Part shown: piece by piece, positions 15,645 through 24,019 of the stretch | How positions within the stretch are numbered: the stretch's first letter is position 1 | How the letters are laid out: every line of letters starts with the position of its first letter | DNA from: Porphyromonadaceae bacterium UBA7572 | Lineage (GTDB): Bacteria; Bacteroidota; Bacteroidia; Bacteroidales; Muribaculaceae | Direction of reading: 5' to 3' | Assembly (NCBI GenBank): GCA_002476625.1 | Contig: DLLC01000021.1 | Coordinates: 1 to 34,845 of the forward strand | DNA: 34,845 nt | Program-made: the position numbers and the translations under genes | Notes under the pieces: model-generated | Database searches by the model: none | Told to the model about the DNA's origin: nothing | Seen by the model: only the letters and a program-made list of their open reading frames with translations

Positions 15645-18600
15645 ATGAGAAAAAATCTACGTAACGTATTGTCGGCGTTGGCATTGAGCTTAATGCCAAT
15701 GCTGGCATTCTCGGCTGTTCACTATGTGAAGGCCGACGGCACTGGCGACGGATCGTCGTGGGCCAATGCCACAACGCTCCAGGCTGCTATCGACGCGGCC
15801 CAGTCGGGCGATGAAGTTTGGGTGGCTCGTGGCGACTACAAGCCCGAGACATTGATTAAATCCAGTAAAAAAACCTCCAAGGCCTTCATTCTGAAGGATG
15901 GCGTGTCGCTCTATGGTGGCTTCGCCGGCACCGAGACGAGCAAGGACCAGCGCGCAATGACTGAGGTCACCGGCCAGGAGATAAAGGTGTGCAGCAACTT
16001 GTCGGTGCTGAATGCCGATGATGATGTGACCGACGTGTGGACCCGCGCTATTGAGTCGGGCTCTTCGTCGCGCTACACTTGGCAAATGGAAACCAGCAGC
16101 ACGGGCCAATGGGTGACCGGCACTCGCAACAACTCCACTCACGTGCTGTATTGCGGAAGCGAGTTCACGCAAAAAACCGTAATCGACGGCTTCACGCTCA
16201 AAGGTGGCAATGCCAATATTTGGAACGTGAAGGCACATGGCGGCGCTGTTTATGCCATTGGCGATGTGCACATTAGCCATTGCCGTATTCTTGAGAACTC
16301 GGCCTACTTCACCGCAGAGTCGTCGACCGACAGCAACAGCTACGGTGGCGCCGTGTATCTCGACGCTAAGGGCAAAGGCTCTATCACCGACTGCTACTTT
16401 GAGTCGGCTTACTGCCACTCCAGCTATGGCAATGGCGTGGGCGGCGCCGTGTGTGTGAAGAACGGCACTGTGAGCAACTGCTACTTCAAGAATTGCGTGG
16501 CCAGCGACTATGCTGGCGCCGTGTATGCACAAGGCGGCAGCAAGGTGACCGACTGTGTGGCAGAGGACTGCTACGGTGGCACCGCAGGAGCTTTCTATGT
16601 CGATGCCACTTCTTCAGTCGAAGACTGCACTGCTGTTTCATGCCGTGGTATCAATGGCGGAGGCTTCGTGCTTCTTGGCTCTGCGCTTCACTGTGCCGCG
16701 CTCAACTGCTATGCCGATGCCCCTGAGTATGCTTCTGTTGGCGGTGGTAAAGGTGGTGGCTTCTATGTGGCTAAAGGCTCGATGCTTGGCTGCGTGGCAA
16801 GTAACAACCAGTCGTATGCCGGCGGTGGCGTGTTTGTGGCAGAAGGAAAGGTCGTGAACACCACAGCCGTGTTCAATGTGCTCCGCAACGGCACCACAAA
16901 GAACAATATTGACGGTGCCGAGGGTTTTGCTTCATCGGTGTTCAACACTATTTATGACACCAACGTGGCACGCAGCAACTTTGAGAACCCTGCCGCCTTT
17001 GACGGCCGCGCCACCACTGCAGCCGACTCTCTGAAGCTCCTCACCACTGAGCTCTCGCTTAAGAAAGGCAGTGAGTTTATTGATGCCGGCACGCTCACAG
17101 AAGGCTTCACTGAAAGTGAGGACTTCGACGGCAACCCCCGTGTGGTGGGCAAGTCTATCGACGTGGGCGCCTACGAGTACCAGGGCGGTCAGGAAGCCAC
17201 TCCAAACATTGTGATTAACTTCACAGAAGGCACCAAGGCCGCAAAAATCGGTATGGGCGGTGTCACTGGCTATGAATTCCAGGTTGACTGGGGCGATGGC
17301 GAACTCGTGACTTACGACAAGGCCACCTACTACTCTCACACAGTAACTGGTAACCAAGTGAAGGTGTATGGCGATGAAGTGCGTGTGCTCTACGCCAACG
17401 ACCAAAACGTGGCATCAATCGATGTGGCAAACACACCATTGCTCCAAACCTTGCAGGCGCAGAACAACCAGCTCACATCCCTTAATATTACCAGCAATCC
17501 TCTGCTTACCGGCGTGTATGTGACTGGCAATAAAATCTCATCTATCGACTTGAGCAAAAATGAGAAATTGCGTGTGATTGATATCAGCGACAATGCCCTT
17601 GAGGGCAATCTCGACTGCTCCGCTATCACAGCACTCTCTAAAGTGGACTGCTCTGGCAACAAGCTCTCTGCGCTCACCCTGCCACATCACTCCACTGTGT
17701 ATCAGGTGCTCTGCGACGACAACCAGCTCACCACGCTCGATCTTTCTGGCCTCACTGGCATGAACGAGGTGTCGTGCCATGGCAACAAGCTCGCCGCGCT
17801 CAACCTCGACGGCCTTACCTCGCTTGAAGAAGTGTATGCCTACGACAACGAAATCAGCTCTTTCAGCGCTGAGGGATGTAAGAGCCTCAAGACGCTGAAC
17901 TTGGCTAACAACAAGCTCTCCAGCATCAACATCGAGAAGCTCACTGCGCTCGAAGGCCTCTATCTTTACGACAACAGCCTCACTGCGCTCGATATCACCA
18001 AGAATCCTGCCATCCGCTGGATCAATATCGATAACAACCAGATTGCTGAGCTCAACACCAGCGCGCAAACTAACCTCACGCTGCTCTATGCCGATAACAA
18101 TCAGCTTTCAAGCGTTGATTTCAGTGGCAACCGTAGCATATCGCAGTTGAAACTTGCTGGCAACAAACTCTCGGCTATCAACCTCTCTATGCTCTCTTAC
18201 CTGAGCAACTGTCAGCTGGGCGGCAACCTCCTCACCTCTATCGATGTGAGCAAGAACGCTTACCTCTACTGGCTGGGCGTGGCCGACAATATGCTCACCA
18301 CACTTGACCTGAGCAAGAACACCTATGTGCAATGGGTTGCGGCTGAAAACAACCACCTCACCGCTCTCGATCTGAGCAACAACAAGAGCGTGCAAGGCCT
18401 TACCCTGCAGCACAACAATATGGACGCTGATGCTATCAACGCCATCATTGCCCAGCTGCAAAATGTGTCGTCGGTGACCGTTGACGACTCCAACCGCGAA
18501 TGGGCTCGTCAACTCAACATCAGCTACATGCCTGGCACCGCTGCCGCAAACGTGGACGACGCCACCGCCAAAGGCTGGTATGTGACCGCAGAAGTGTCAT

Positions 18601-18770
18601 CATCGGTGACCGACCTCGGAGCCGCCGACGCCGTAGTGGCCTCTAAGCAATACTTCACCATCGGCGGTGTAGCTCTCGGGGCTGAGGTGCCAGAATCTGG
18701 CCTCTACATCGTGAAGACCACCTACACCAATGGCAAGGTGAAATTCACTAAAGAAATGGTAGTGAAGTAA
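15645..18770 (+). CDS. T9SS-exported surface protein: beta-helix plus leucine-rich repeats
   Basis: A 1041-residue protein. Signal peptide at about 1-24 (LRNVLSALALSLMPMLAFSA). Residues about 25-520 look like a right-handed beta-helix: the opening YVKADGTGDGSSWANA then TLQAAIDAAQSGDEVWV is typical of pectate-lyase-like adhesins, followed by Gly/Cys-rich turns with recurring GGAVY and DC motifs. Residues about 540-960 are internalin-like leucine-rich repeats of about 20-22 residues (LSKN..L..L.ISDN). The last ~70 residues end in GLYIVKTTYTNGKVKFTKEM, a T9SS type A sorting-domain pattern. It should be exported by Sec, then T9SS, and cell-surface attached or released; a binding or adhesion role is likely. 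The frame is open to 15525, but the start at 15645 gives the signal peptide. Confidence 0.85.
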   Translation: MRKNLRNVLSALALSLMPMLAFSAVHYVKADGTGDGSSWANATTLQAAIDAAQSGDEVWVARGDYKPETLIKSSKKTSKAFILKDGVSLYGGFAGTETSKDQRAMTEVTGQEIKVCSNLSVLNADDDVTDVWTRAIESGSSSRYTWQMETSSTGQWVTGTRNNSTHVLYCGSEFTQKTVIDGFTLKGGNANIWNVKAHGGAVYAIGDVHISHCRILENSAYFTAESSTDSNSYGGAVYLDAKGKGSITDCYFESAYCHSSYGNGVGGAVCVKNGTVSNCYFKNCVASDYAGAVYAQGGSKVTDCVAEDCYGGTAGAFYVDATSSVEDCTAVSCRGINGGGFVLLGSALHCAALNCYADAPEYASVGGGKGGGFYVAKGSMLGCVASNNQSYAGGGVFVAEGKVVNTTAVFNVLRNGTTKNNIDGAEGFASSVFNTIYDTNVARSNFENPAAFDGRATTAADSLKLLTTELSLKKGSEFIDAGTLTEGFTESEDFDGNPRVVGKSIDVGAYEYQGGQEATPNIVINFTEGTKAAKIGMGGVTGYEFQVDWGDGELVTYDKATYYSHTVTGNQVKVYGDEVRVLYANDQNVASIDVANTPLLQTLQAQNNQLTSLNITSNPLLTGVYVTGNKISSIDLSKNEKLRVIDISDNALEGNLDCSAITALSKVDCSGNKLSALTLPHHSTVYQVLCDDNQLTTLDLSGLTGMNEVSCHGNKLAALNLDGLTSLEEVYAYDNEISSFSAEGCKSLKTLNLANNKLSSINIEKLTALEGLYLYDNSLTALDITKNPAIRWINIDNNQIAELNTSAQTNLTLLYADNNQLSSVDFSGNRSISQLKLAGNKLSAINLSMLSYLSNCQLGGNLLTSIDVSKNAYLYWLGVADNMLTTLDLSKNTYVQWVAAENNHLTALDLSNNKSVQGLTLQHNNMDADAINAIIAQLQNVSSVTVDDSNREWARQLNISYMPGTAAANVDDATAKGWYVTAEVSSSVTDLGAADAVVASKQYFTIGGVALGAEVPESGLYIVKTTYTNGKVKFTKEMVVK

Positions 18771-18797
18771 TCCACTGCTGTCAAATCTGATAACTCA

Positions 18798-18842
18798 CAA
18801 CGCCGTGGCGGTGCTCAAAGCTCGCCACGGCGTTGCCGTTTT
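18798..18842. terminator. Terminator between the two convergent surface-protein genes
   Basis: A 13-bp perfect stem CAACGCCGTGGCG (18798-18810) / CGCCACGGCGTTG (18823-18835) with a 12-base loop, then CCGTTTT on the plus strand. It can fold on both strands; the U-tract is better for the plus strand. Confidence 0.75.
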
Positions 18843-18875
18843 CCATGCTTTCCTGTATGGGACAGTAGTGATGTG

Positions 18876-20720
18876 CTATTTCACGATGATTTTCTGTGAT
18901 GTGCCGTTGGTGTAGCGCGCCACGTAGATGCCTGGTGCCAATGTGCCGTTGGTCAGTTCTGCTTTGCTCAGCCCTGTGGCCACTTTTGCACCCGTGATGC
19001 TGTACACGTCGCAGAGTGAGCCGGCTTGGCTGTGGCCCGATGCCTCAACTGTGGTGATTCCTGTGCTTTCCCGCTCCTCTATGTGCAGAAATTTCGACCA
19101 TGGGCTCACCTGGCGGTATGCGCTGGCTGTGCCCGATGGCACATACAGCGTGCCGCCAGTATAGGTAGCTGAAGAGAACACGTCGGCAAAGGCGGGGGGA
19201 GTTTCGGTCCAATGCACATTCACGGTAGTGAGGCTGTCGCAGGTGGAGAATGCATCTTCGCCAATGTTTTGCAGCTCGGTGCCCAGAGTAATGGTTTTCA
19301 ATGCTGAGCACTCATCAAAGCATTCCACGCCCACGTCTGTCACAGAATTAGGCAGCTCTATCACTTCAAGTGAAGAGCACTTCCAAAAAGCGCTTCTGCC
19401 TATCGACTTCACTCCATCGGGTATGGTGAGGGTGCGTAAAGCGCTGCAATATGAGAATGCGTCCATATAAATCTCCTCCAGTGTGTTGGGCAATTCCACG
19501 CACTTGAGGTTTCGGCTGTAGGCAAACATGTCGTAGGAAATGTGGTTTATTCTGCATTTCAACTTCACCATCTCCAGCCCCGCACAGCGATAAAAAGCAT
19601 GGCTGTCCATCTCCGTTACTGATGCTGGCACTTCCACAGAGCGCAGCGTGTTCAGCCTGGTGAATGAGGATTGTGCCACACTCGTCACGGTGTACGTGCT
19701 GTCGCCAGTGGTCACAACAGAAGGCACCACCACATCACGTATGCCGTAGATGCACGCTTTCAAAGTGGCTGTGTGGTCGGCTTCGTTCAGCGTGTAGTAG
19801 AGGCTGTCGATGAGTGTGACTTCATACACGGGCAGAAACTTGCTCCAAGGCGCCGTATGCCTGTAGGATTCTTCTGCGCCATGTGGCACAAGCAGAGCGG
19901 TTTTCAGGTATGCTTCCTCGGTGAAGATGTCGGGATAGCCCGTAGGGGCAGTGGTGCTGTTCATTCTGATGTTTCTAATGCTGTCGCACTCTTTAAACAC
20001 GGCCTCTCCCATGGAGCCGATGCCTGTGCCCATCTCCACCTCGGCGAGCCTGCTGCAGGCCTTGAAAGCGGAATTGTCGATTTGTGTCACAGCATCGGGA
20101 ATCCTGACCACTTTTAGCTCTGAGCAGCCAAGGAATGCGCAGAATCCTATCGACTGCACTTTATCAGGTATGACGATAGACTGCAGGCTCTTGCATCTGT
20201 AAAAAGTGTTTTTATCTATTTTAGTGATGCCATTCGGGAGCGCCACTGATTGTAGGCTCTCGCAGTCAGAAAACACATGCATACCCATTACGGTCACGGA
20301 TTGAGGAATTTTCACGCTTTTGAGCGCAGTGCAGCTGTAGAAAACCCCATTTTTGATTTCCTGCACACCTTCATCGATAACCACAGATGTAAGTTTCGGA
20401 CATTTTTCAAATGCGTATTCTTGAATCACGCTCACAGTGCCGGGTATCCGCACTGAGGTCAGATATTTATCACCGCTGAATGCACTGGGATAGATGGCGG
20501 CTACTGTCACAGCCTTTCCGCCCACATTGATGGTGCCAGGTATCACCAAGTCGGTAATTGGAGTGCCGATGCCGGAGCTCCCCACCACTGCCACCTTACT
20601 CCTGTCGGTCAAATAAGAGTAAAGCACACTGTTATACGCAAAGTCGTAGGCCAAGGCGGCAAAACACGACGACACCGCCACGGTCAGTGTCAATAATAAT
20701 TTCAATAAAGATTTTTTCAT
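18876..20720 (-). CDS. BspA-like leucine-rich repeat (LRR_5) surface protein with T9SS sorting domain
   Basis: A 614-residue protein. Signal peptide at about 1-26 (KKSLLKLLLTLTVAVSSCFAAL). Two blocks of ~23-residue LRR_5 repeats follow (IP.TV..I...AF..C..L.SV), each closed by a similar segment: one with LLVPHGAEESYRHTAPWSKF, the other with LYVPSGTASAYRQVSPWSKF. So the protein is an internal duplication. The C-terminus, from about 545, is a T9SS type A sorting domain ending GIYVARYTNGTSQKIIVK. BspA-type proteins of oral and gut Bacteroidales bind host matrix proteins; that is family knowledge. The open frame extends to 20969 across the pepT terminator and into pepT; the ATG at 20720 gives the signal peptide and is chosen. 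Confidence 0.9.
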   Translation of the reverse strand: MKKSLLKLLLTLTVAVSSCFAALAYDFAYNSVLYSYLTDRSKVAVVGSSGIGTPITDLVIPGTINVGGKAVTVAAIYPSAFSGDKYLTSVRIPGTVSVIQEYAFEKCPKLTSVVIDEGVQEIKNGVFYSCTALKSVKIPQSVTVMGMHVFSDCESLQSVALPNGITKIDKNTFYRCKSLQSIVIPDKVQSIGFCAFLGCSELKVVRIPDAVTQIDNSAFKACSRLAEVEMGTGIGSMGEAVFKECDSIRNIRMNSTTAPTGYPDIFTEEAYLKTALLVPHGAEESYRHTAPWSKFLPVYEVTLIDSLYYTLNEADHTATLKACIYGIRDVVVPSVVTTGDSTYTVTSVAQSSFTRLNTLRSVEVPASVTEMDSHAFYRCAGLEMVKLKCRINHISYDMFAYSRNLKCVELPNTLEEIYMDAFSYCSALRTLTIPDGVKSIGRSAFWKCSSLEVIELPNSVTDVGVECFDECSALKTITLGTELQNIGEDAFSTCDSLTTVNVHWTETPPAFADVFSSATYTGGTLYVPSGTASAYRQVSPWSKFLHIEERESTGITTVEASGHSQAGSLCDVYSITGAKVATGLSKAELTNGTLAPGIYVARYTNGTSQKIIVK

Positions 20721-20754
20721 AAATAAGGATGATATTAATTTTTTAGTAATACGG

Positions 20755-20762
20755 CAAAGGTA
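20755..20762 (-). promoter_or_regulatory. -7 element of the BspA-like gene
   Basis: TACCTTTG on the minus strand, 34 bases before the ATG. The -33 element is reduced to a TG 20 bases upstream. Confidence 0.55.
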
Positions 20763-20817
20763 GGTTGCTGGAGCAAAGCGGTCATGGTATTTTCTGTGGT
20801 ATTTCATTGCCCTCCGC

Positions 20818-20859
20818 AAAAAAAAGGCTGTGCCACCCTGAAATGGGGTGGCACAGCCT
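20818..20859 (-). terminator. Terminator of pepT
   Basis: A 14-bp perfect stem AGGCTGTGCCACCC / GGGTGGCACAGCCT (20846-20859 with 20825-20838), 7-base loop, then eight T on the minus strand (A run 20818-20825). Confidence 0.93.
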
Positions 20860-20892
20860 GATAGTGTGTGCGTATATATCTGGAATTCTGGA

Positions 20893-22113
20893 TTATGCTT
20901 CTTGCTCCACGATTTTGCAGATTTCCACGATGGTCTGCATTGCTTTTTCCATCGCCTGGACTGACACATACTCGTAGCGGCCGTGCATGTTCATGCCGCC
21001 GGCGAAAATGTTGGGGCAGGGCAGCCCTTTGAACGAGAGCTGTGCGCCGTCAGTTCCGCCACGGATTGGCTGCACGATAGGGGTGACGTCGGCGTTTTTC
21101 ATTGCCTTCTCTGCTACTTCCACTATGTGCATCACTGGTTCAATCTTTTCGCGCATATTGTAGTACTGGTCCTTGATTTCGATGGATGCGCAGTTGGGGA
21201 ATTCGCTGTTCACCTTGTTGCAGAGGTGCTCCAGCTCGCGCTTGCGGCTTTCGAAGCGTGCGCGGTCGTGGTCGCGCACGATGTAGGTGAGCACGGTTTT
21301 CTCCACGGTGCCTTCGAATCCCACCAGGTGGTAGAATCCTTCGTAGCCCTCGGTGTGCTCTGGGGTTTCCCATCGTGGAATCATCACCGCGAATTGATTG
21401 GCCACGCGAATGGAGTTGAGCATTTTGTGCTTGGCCATGCCTGGGTGCACGTTGAGGCCCGCGAAGGTGATTTTTGCCGAGGCGGCATTGAAGTTCTCGA
21501 ATTCGAGCTCGCCGGGGTATCCTCCGTCCATGGTGTAGGCCCAGTCGGCGCCAAATTTCTTCACGTCGAAGTGGTGAGCGCCCATGCCTATTTCCTCATC
21601 GGGGTTGAATGCGATGCGGATGTCGCCATGCTTGATTTCTGGGTGGGCCTTGAAGTATTCCACCGCGCTGATGATTTCGGCGATGCCAGCCTTGTCGTCG
21701 GCGCCTAAGAGCGTGGTTCCGTCGGTCACCACGAGGTCTTGCCCCACAAAGTGGTTCATTTCGGGGAACTGCTCAGGGTCGAGAACGATGCCTTGCTCCT
21801 GGTTGAGCGTCACTTTTCCGCCCTCGTATTTTATCACGCGAGGCTTCACGCCGTGGCCGCTCATGTCGGGAGAGGTGTCGAGGTGGGCAATGAATCCAAT
21901 GGTGGGCACTTTCTTGTCGGTGTTGGAGGGGAGTGTGGCCATCAGATAGCCGTTGTCGTCGAGCGAAATGTCGCTAAGTCCCATGTCTTTGAGCTCTTTC
22001 TTGAGCTGCTGGGCAAACACCATCTGGCCTGGGGTGGATGGAGTAAGGTTGGTAAGTTCGTCACTCTGGGTGTCGTACTTCACATACTGGAGAAATCTGT
22101 CTACTAATTTCAT
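20893..22113 (-). CDS. pepT: Peptidase T (tripeptidase, M20B)
   Basis: A 406-residue cytosolic di-zinc aminopeptidase that removes the N-terminal residue from tripeptides. All metal and catalytic motifs are present in order: GFIAHLDTSPD (His and catalytic Asp), LLGADDKAG (bridging Asp), NPDEEIGMGA (general-base Glu and metal Glu), YTMDGGYPGELE (Asp) and the final NMHGRYEYV (His). The length equals that of well-known PepT proteins. It has its own strong terminator and a divergent promoter region shared with the nuclease gene. Confidence 0.96.
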   Translation of the reverse strand: MKLVDRFLQYVKYDTQSDELTNLTPSTPGQMVFAQQLKKELKDMGLSDISLDDNGYLMATLPSNTDKKVPTIGFIAHLDTSPDMSGHGVKPRVIKYEGGKVTLNQEQGIVLDPEQFPEMNHFVGQDLVVTDGTTLLGADDKAGIAEIISAVEYFKAHPEIKHGDIRIAFNPDEEIGMGAHHFDVKKFGADWAYTMDGGYPGELEFENFNAASAKITFAGLNVHPGMAKHKMLNSIRVANQFAVMIPRWETPEHTEGYEGFYHLVGFEGTVEKTVLTYIVRDHDRARFESRKRELEHLCNKVNSEFPNCASIEIKDQYYNMREKIEPVMHIVEVAEKAMKNADVTPIVQPIRGGTDGAQLSFKGLPCPNIFAGGMNMHGRYEYVSVQAMEKAMQTIVEICKIVEQEA

Positions 22114-22194
22114 AGCTGTGTGTGGTTATGTGTTTAAGCCATCACCTCCGTAAAAAGGCTTGGGCAGTTTTATTGTTAATATATATAAGATAAG

Positions 22195-22202
22195 CAAAGG
22201 TA
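22195..22202 (-). promoter_or_regulatory. -7 element of pepT
   Basis: TACCTTTG on the minus strand, about 80 bases before the pepT ATG at 22113. No good -33 element is seen. Confidence 0.5.
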
Positions 22203-22215
22203 ATAATAATTTTTG

Positions 22216-22223
22216 TAATTTTG
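22216..22223 (+). promoter_or_regulatory. -7 element of the nuclease-nuclease-mnmE unit
   Basis: TAATTTTG preceded by TTTTTG, 22 bases before the ATG at 22246. It is divergent from, and only 13 bases from, the pepT -7 element, so the two promoters probably compete. Confidence 0.6.
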
Positions 22224-22245
22224 TAGCCTAAAGTCGGCAATTGTA

Positions 22246-23112
22246 ATGATGGCAATTCGTAAAAAACGCAAAACGCGCGCAGCGCGCCTCTGGATGCTGC
22301 ATTTGCTCACTGTGGCGTGGTGTGTGCTGGCTTTGGGTGCGCTCGTTGCCATGGTCGGCAAGTGGAAGTGTGGTGCCGTCGTCTCTTGCGGGGTGGATGA
22401 GGCCACACTGGAGCGCATGTGCACGGTGACGCTGCCCGACAGCATTCCCGACGAAGAAGTGCGGCTCACGGGCTTCACGGTGCATTTCAACTCCCTGCGC
22501 CATGTGCCAAACTATGTGGCTTACAGGCTGAAGTGCGCCACTATTGGAGAGAAGGCGGCGTCGTCTTATAGCGGTCCATTTTTCTCCTTCGAGGAAGTGA
22601 AAGGATGCCCGACGCCAGAGGACTACACAAAGAGCGGTTATCAGCGTGGCCACATGGCGCCCGCCGCCGATATGAAGTGGAGTGCAGCTGCACAGAGAGA
22701 CTCGTATGTGATGCTCAACATCTGCCCTCAGCGCAAGGAGCTGAACGCTGGCGCATGGCGAAGGCTTGAGGATAAAGTGAGGGAGTGGGCACAGCGTGAC
22801 CGTGAGCTTGTGGTGATTACAGGCCCTGTGTGGTATGGTGATCACACGTATGCGCCTTCCGCCATAGGCAAGGGGAAGGTGTCTGTGCCCACCCATTTCT
22901 TTAAAGTGGTGGCTGCCCCCTACGCCTGCCCTATGCGTGCCATTGCGTTTGTGATGCCGAATGCAGATGTGCCTGATGCCATCACGCATTATGCCGTGAG
23001 CGTGGATGAGGTGGAGCGCCTCACCGGGTTCGATTTTTTCCACACGCTCCCCGATGAGGTGCAGTGTGGTATGGAAGAAAGCGTGAATGCTGATGGCTGG
23101 TTTCAGCTTTAA
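22246..23112 (+). CDS. DNA/RNA non-specific endonuclease (NUC1 family), membrane-anchored or secreted, copy 1
   Basis: A 288-residue protein with a basic N-terminus and one hydrophobic segment (about 15-38: LWMLHLLTVAWCVLALGALV), so it is membrane-anchored or exported. The NUC1 betabeta-alpha-metal domain spans about 80-285: YQRGHMAPAADMKWS (catalytic His136), MLNICPQ (metal-binding Asn158) and the WRRLEDKV helix with Glu175. The usual DRGH Asp is Gln here. It should cut DNA and RNA non-specifically outside the cytoplasm, for nutrient or defence purposes; substrate range is not predictable. It is followed after 27 bases by a paralogue and then mnmE. ATGATG gives two adjacent possible starts (22246, 22249). 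Confidence 0.88.
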   Translation: MMAIRKKRKTRAARLWMLHLLTVAWCVLALGALVAMVGKWKCGAVVSCGVDEATLERMCTVTLPDSIPDEEVRLTGFTVHFNSLRHVPNYVAYRLKCATIGEKAASSYSGPFFSFEEVKGCPTPEDYTKSGYQRGHMAPAADMKWSAAAQRDSYVMLNICPQRKELNAGAWRRLEDKVREWAQRDRELVVITGPVWYGDHTYAPSAIGKGKVSVPTHFFKVVAAPYACPMRAIAFVMPNADVPDAITHYAVSVDEVERLTGFDFFHTLPDEVQCGMEESVNADGWFQL

Positions 23113-23139
23113 GGTATGTTATTTGTGATTTCATAGGAT

Positions 23140-23991
23140 ATGAAAAAGGCGATATATGTATGCTTGGTGGTGGCGCTCGTCGCAGCTGTGGCCCGCTTTG
23201 CCACTAATTTGAGTGCCGAACAATCTTCTTCCTCTGCGAATGTGGAGCAGGGTAGCGCGGTGGGCAGCGGCGTGGCCACCGACAAGAATCCGCTGCTGGT
23301 GGTGAAGGTGCCTAAAGGGGTGGCAAACCAGCGCATCTGTCACATGGCGTATGTGTGCTATTTCAACGGGCAGCAGCGCATTCCTAATTGCGTGATCTAC
23401 GAACTTTCAGCCACGGAGGTGGCGCAATGTGACGCTCCAGGGGCTGAACGCCGCAAACACTACAAATTCCTTGCCGACCCGAAGTGCGCCGACAGCCCTG
23501 CGCCCGATGAATACCGGGGGTCGGGCTTCGACCGCGGGCACATGGCGCCAGCCAACGATATGAAGTGGAGCAAGACGGCTATGAAGGAATGCTTCTATAT
23601 GACCAATATGTGCCCTCAGCTTCATGCGCTGAACGACGGTTGCTGGCGCCGGCTTGAGATGGCGGTGCACCGCTGGGCTAAGCGCGACAAGCGCCTGATC
23701 ATAGCTTCTGGCCCGGTGATGAAGGCGCACATGGCAAAAATCGGCCGTGGCGGCGGCATCGCTGTGCCAAGGGCGTTCTATAAAGTGGTTTATGCGCCCA
23801 ATCAGGGCCGCGCCATAGGCTTCATCTTCAATAATGAGAAAATCCGAGGCTCCTTCACAAAGCATGTGGTGAGCGTGGACTATGTGGAGCGCATGACGGG
23901 CCTTGACTTTTTCTCGGCTGTGGACGACAATCTTGAAAACCAGATGGAGGCGAATGCCGACATTCACATGTGGACTGCTGGCAACGACTAA
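23140..23991 (+). CDS. DNA/RNA non-specific endonuclease (NUC1 family), copy 2
   Basis: A 283-residue paralogue of the preceding gene. An N-terminal hydrophobic segment or signal peptide (KKAIYVCLVVALVAAVARF) is followed by a Ser-rich linker (about 25-50) and the NUC1 domain with the full motif FDRGHMAPANDMKWS (His134), MTNMCPQ (Asn156) and a WRRLEMAV helix. Several cysteines suggest disulfides outside the cytoplasm. The two copies share order and many residues (RGHMAPA.DMKWS, WRRLE, SVDYVER/SVDEVER) but are clearly diverged, so the tandem duplication is not recent. Confidence 0.88.
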   Translation: MKKAIYVCLVVALVAAVARFATNLSAEQSSSSANVEQGSAVGSGVATDKNPLLVVKVPKGVANQRICHMAYVCYFNGQQRIPNCVIYELSATEVAQCDAPGAERRKHYKFLADPKCADSPAPDEYRGSGFDRGHMAPANDMKWSKTAMKECFYMTNMCPQLHALNDGCWRRLEMAVHRWAKRDKRLIIASGPVMKAHMAKIGRGGGIAVPRAFYKVVYAPNQGRAIGFIFNNEKIRGSFTKHVVSVDYVERMTGLDFFSAVDDNLENQMEANADIHMWTAGND

Positions 23992-24019
23992 TATATAAGG
24001 GGATAATATATACACATAC

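Noticed and set aside
20721..20969. N-terminal extension of the BspA-like frame
   Set aside because: It runs across the pepT terminator and into the pepT coding end; the ATG at 20720 gives a clear signal peptide.
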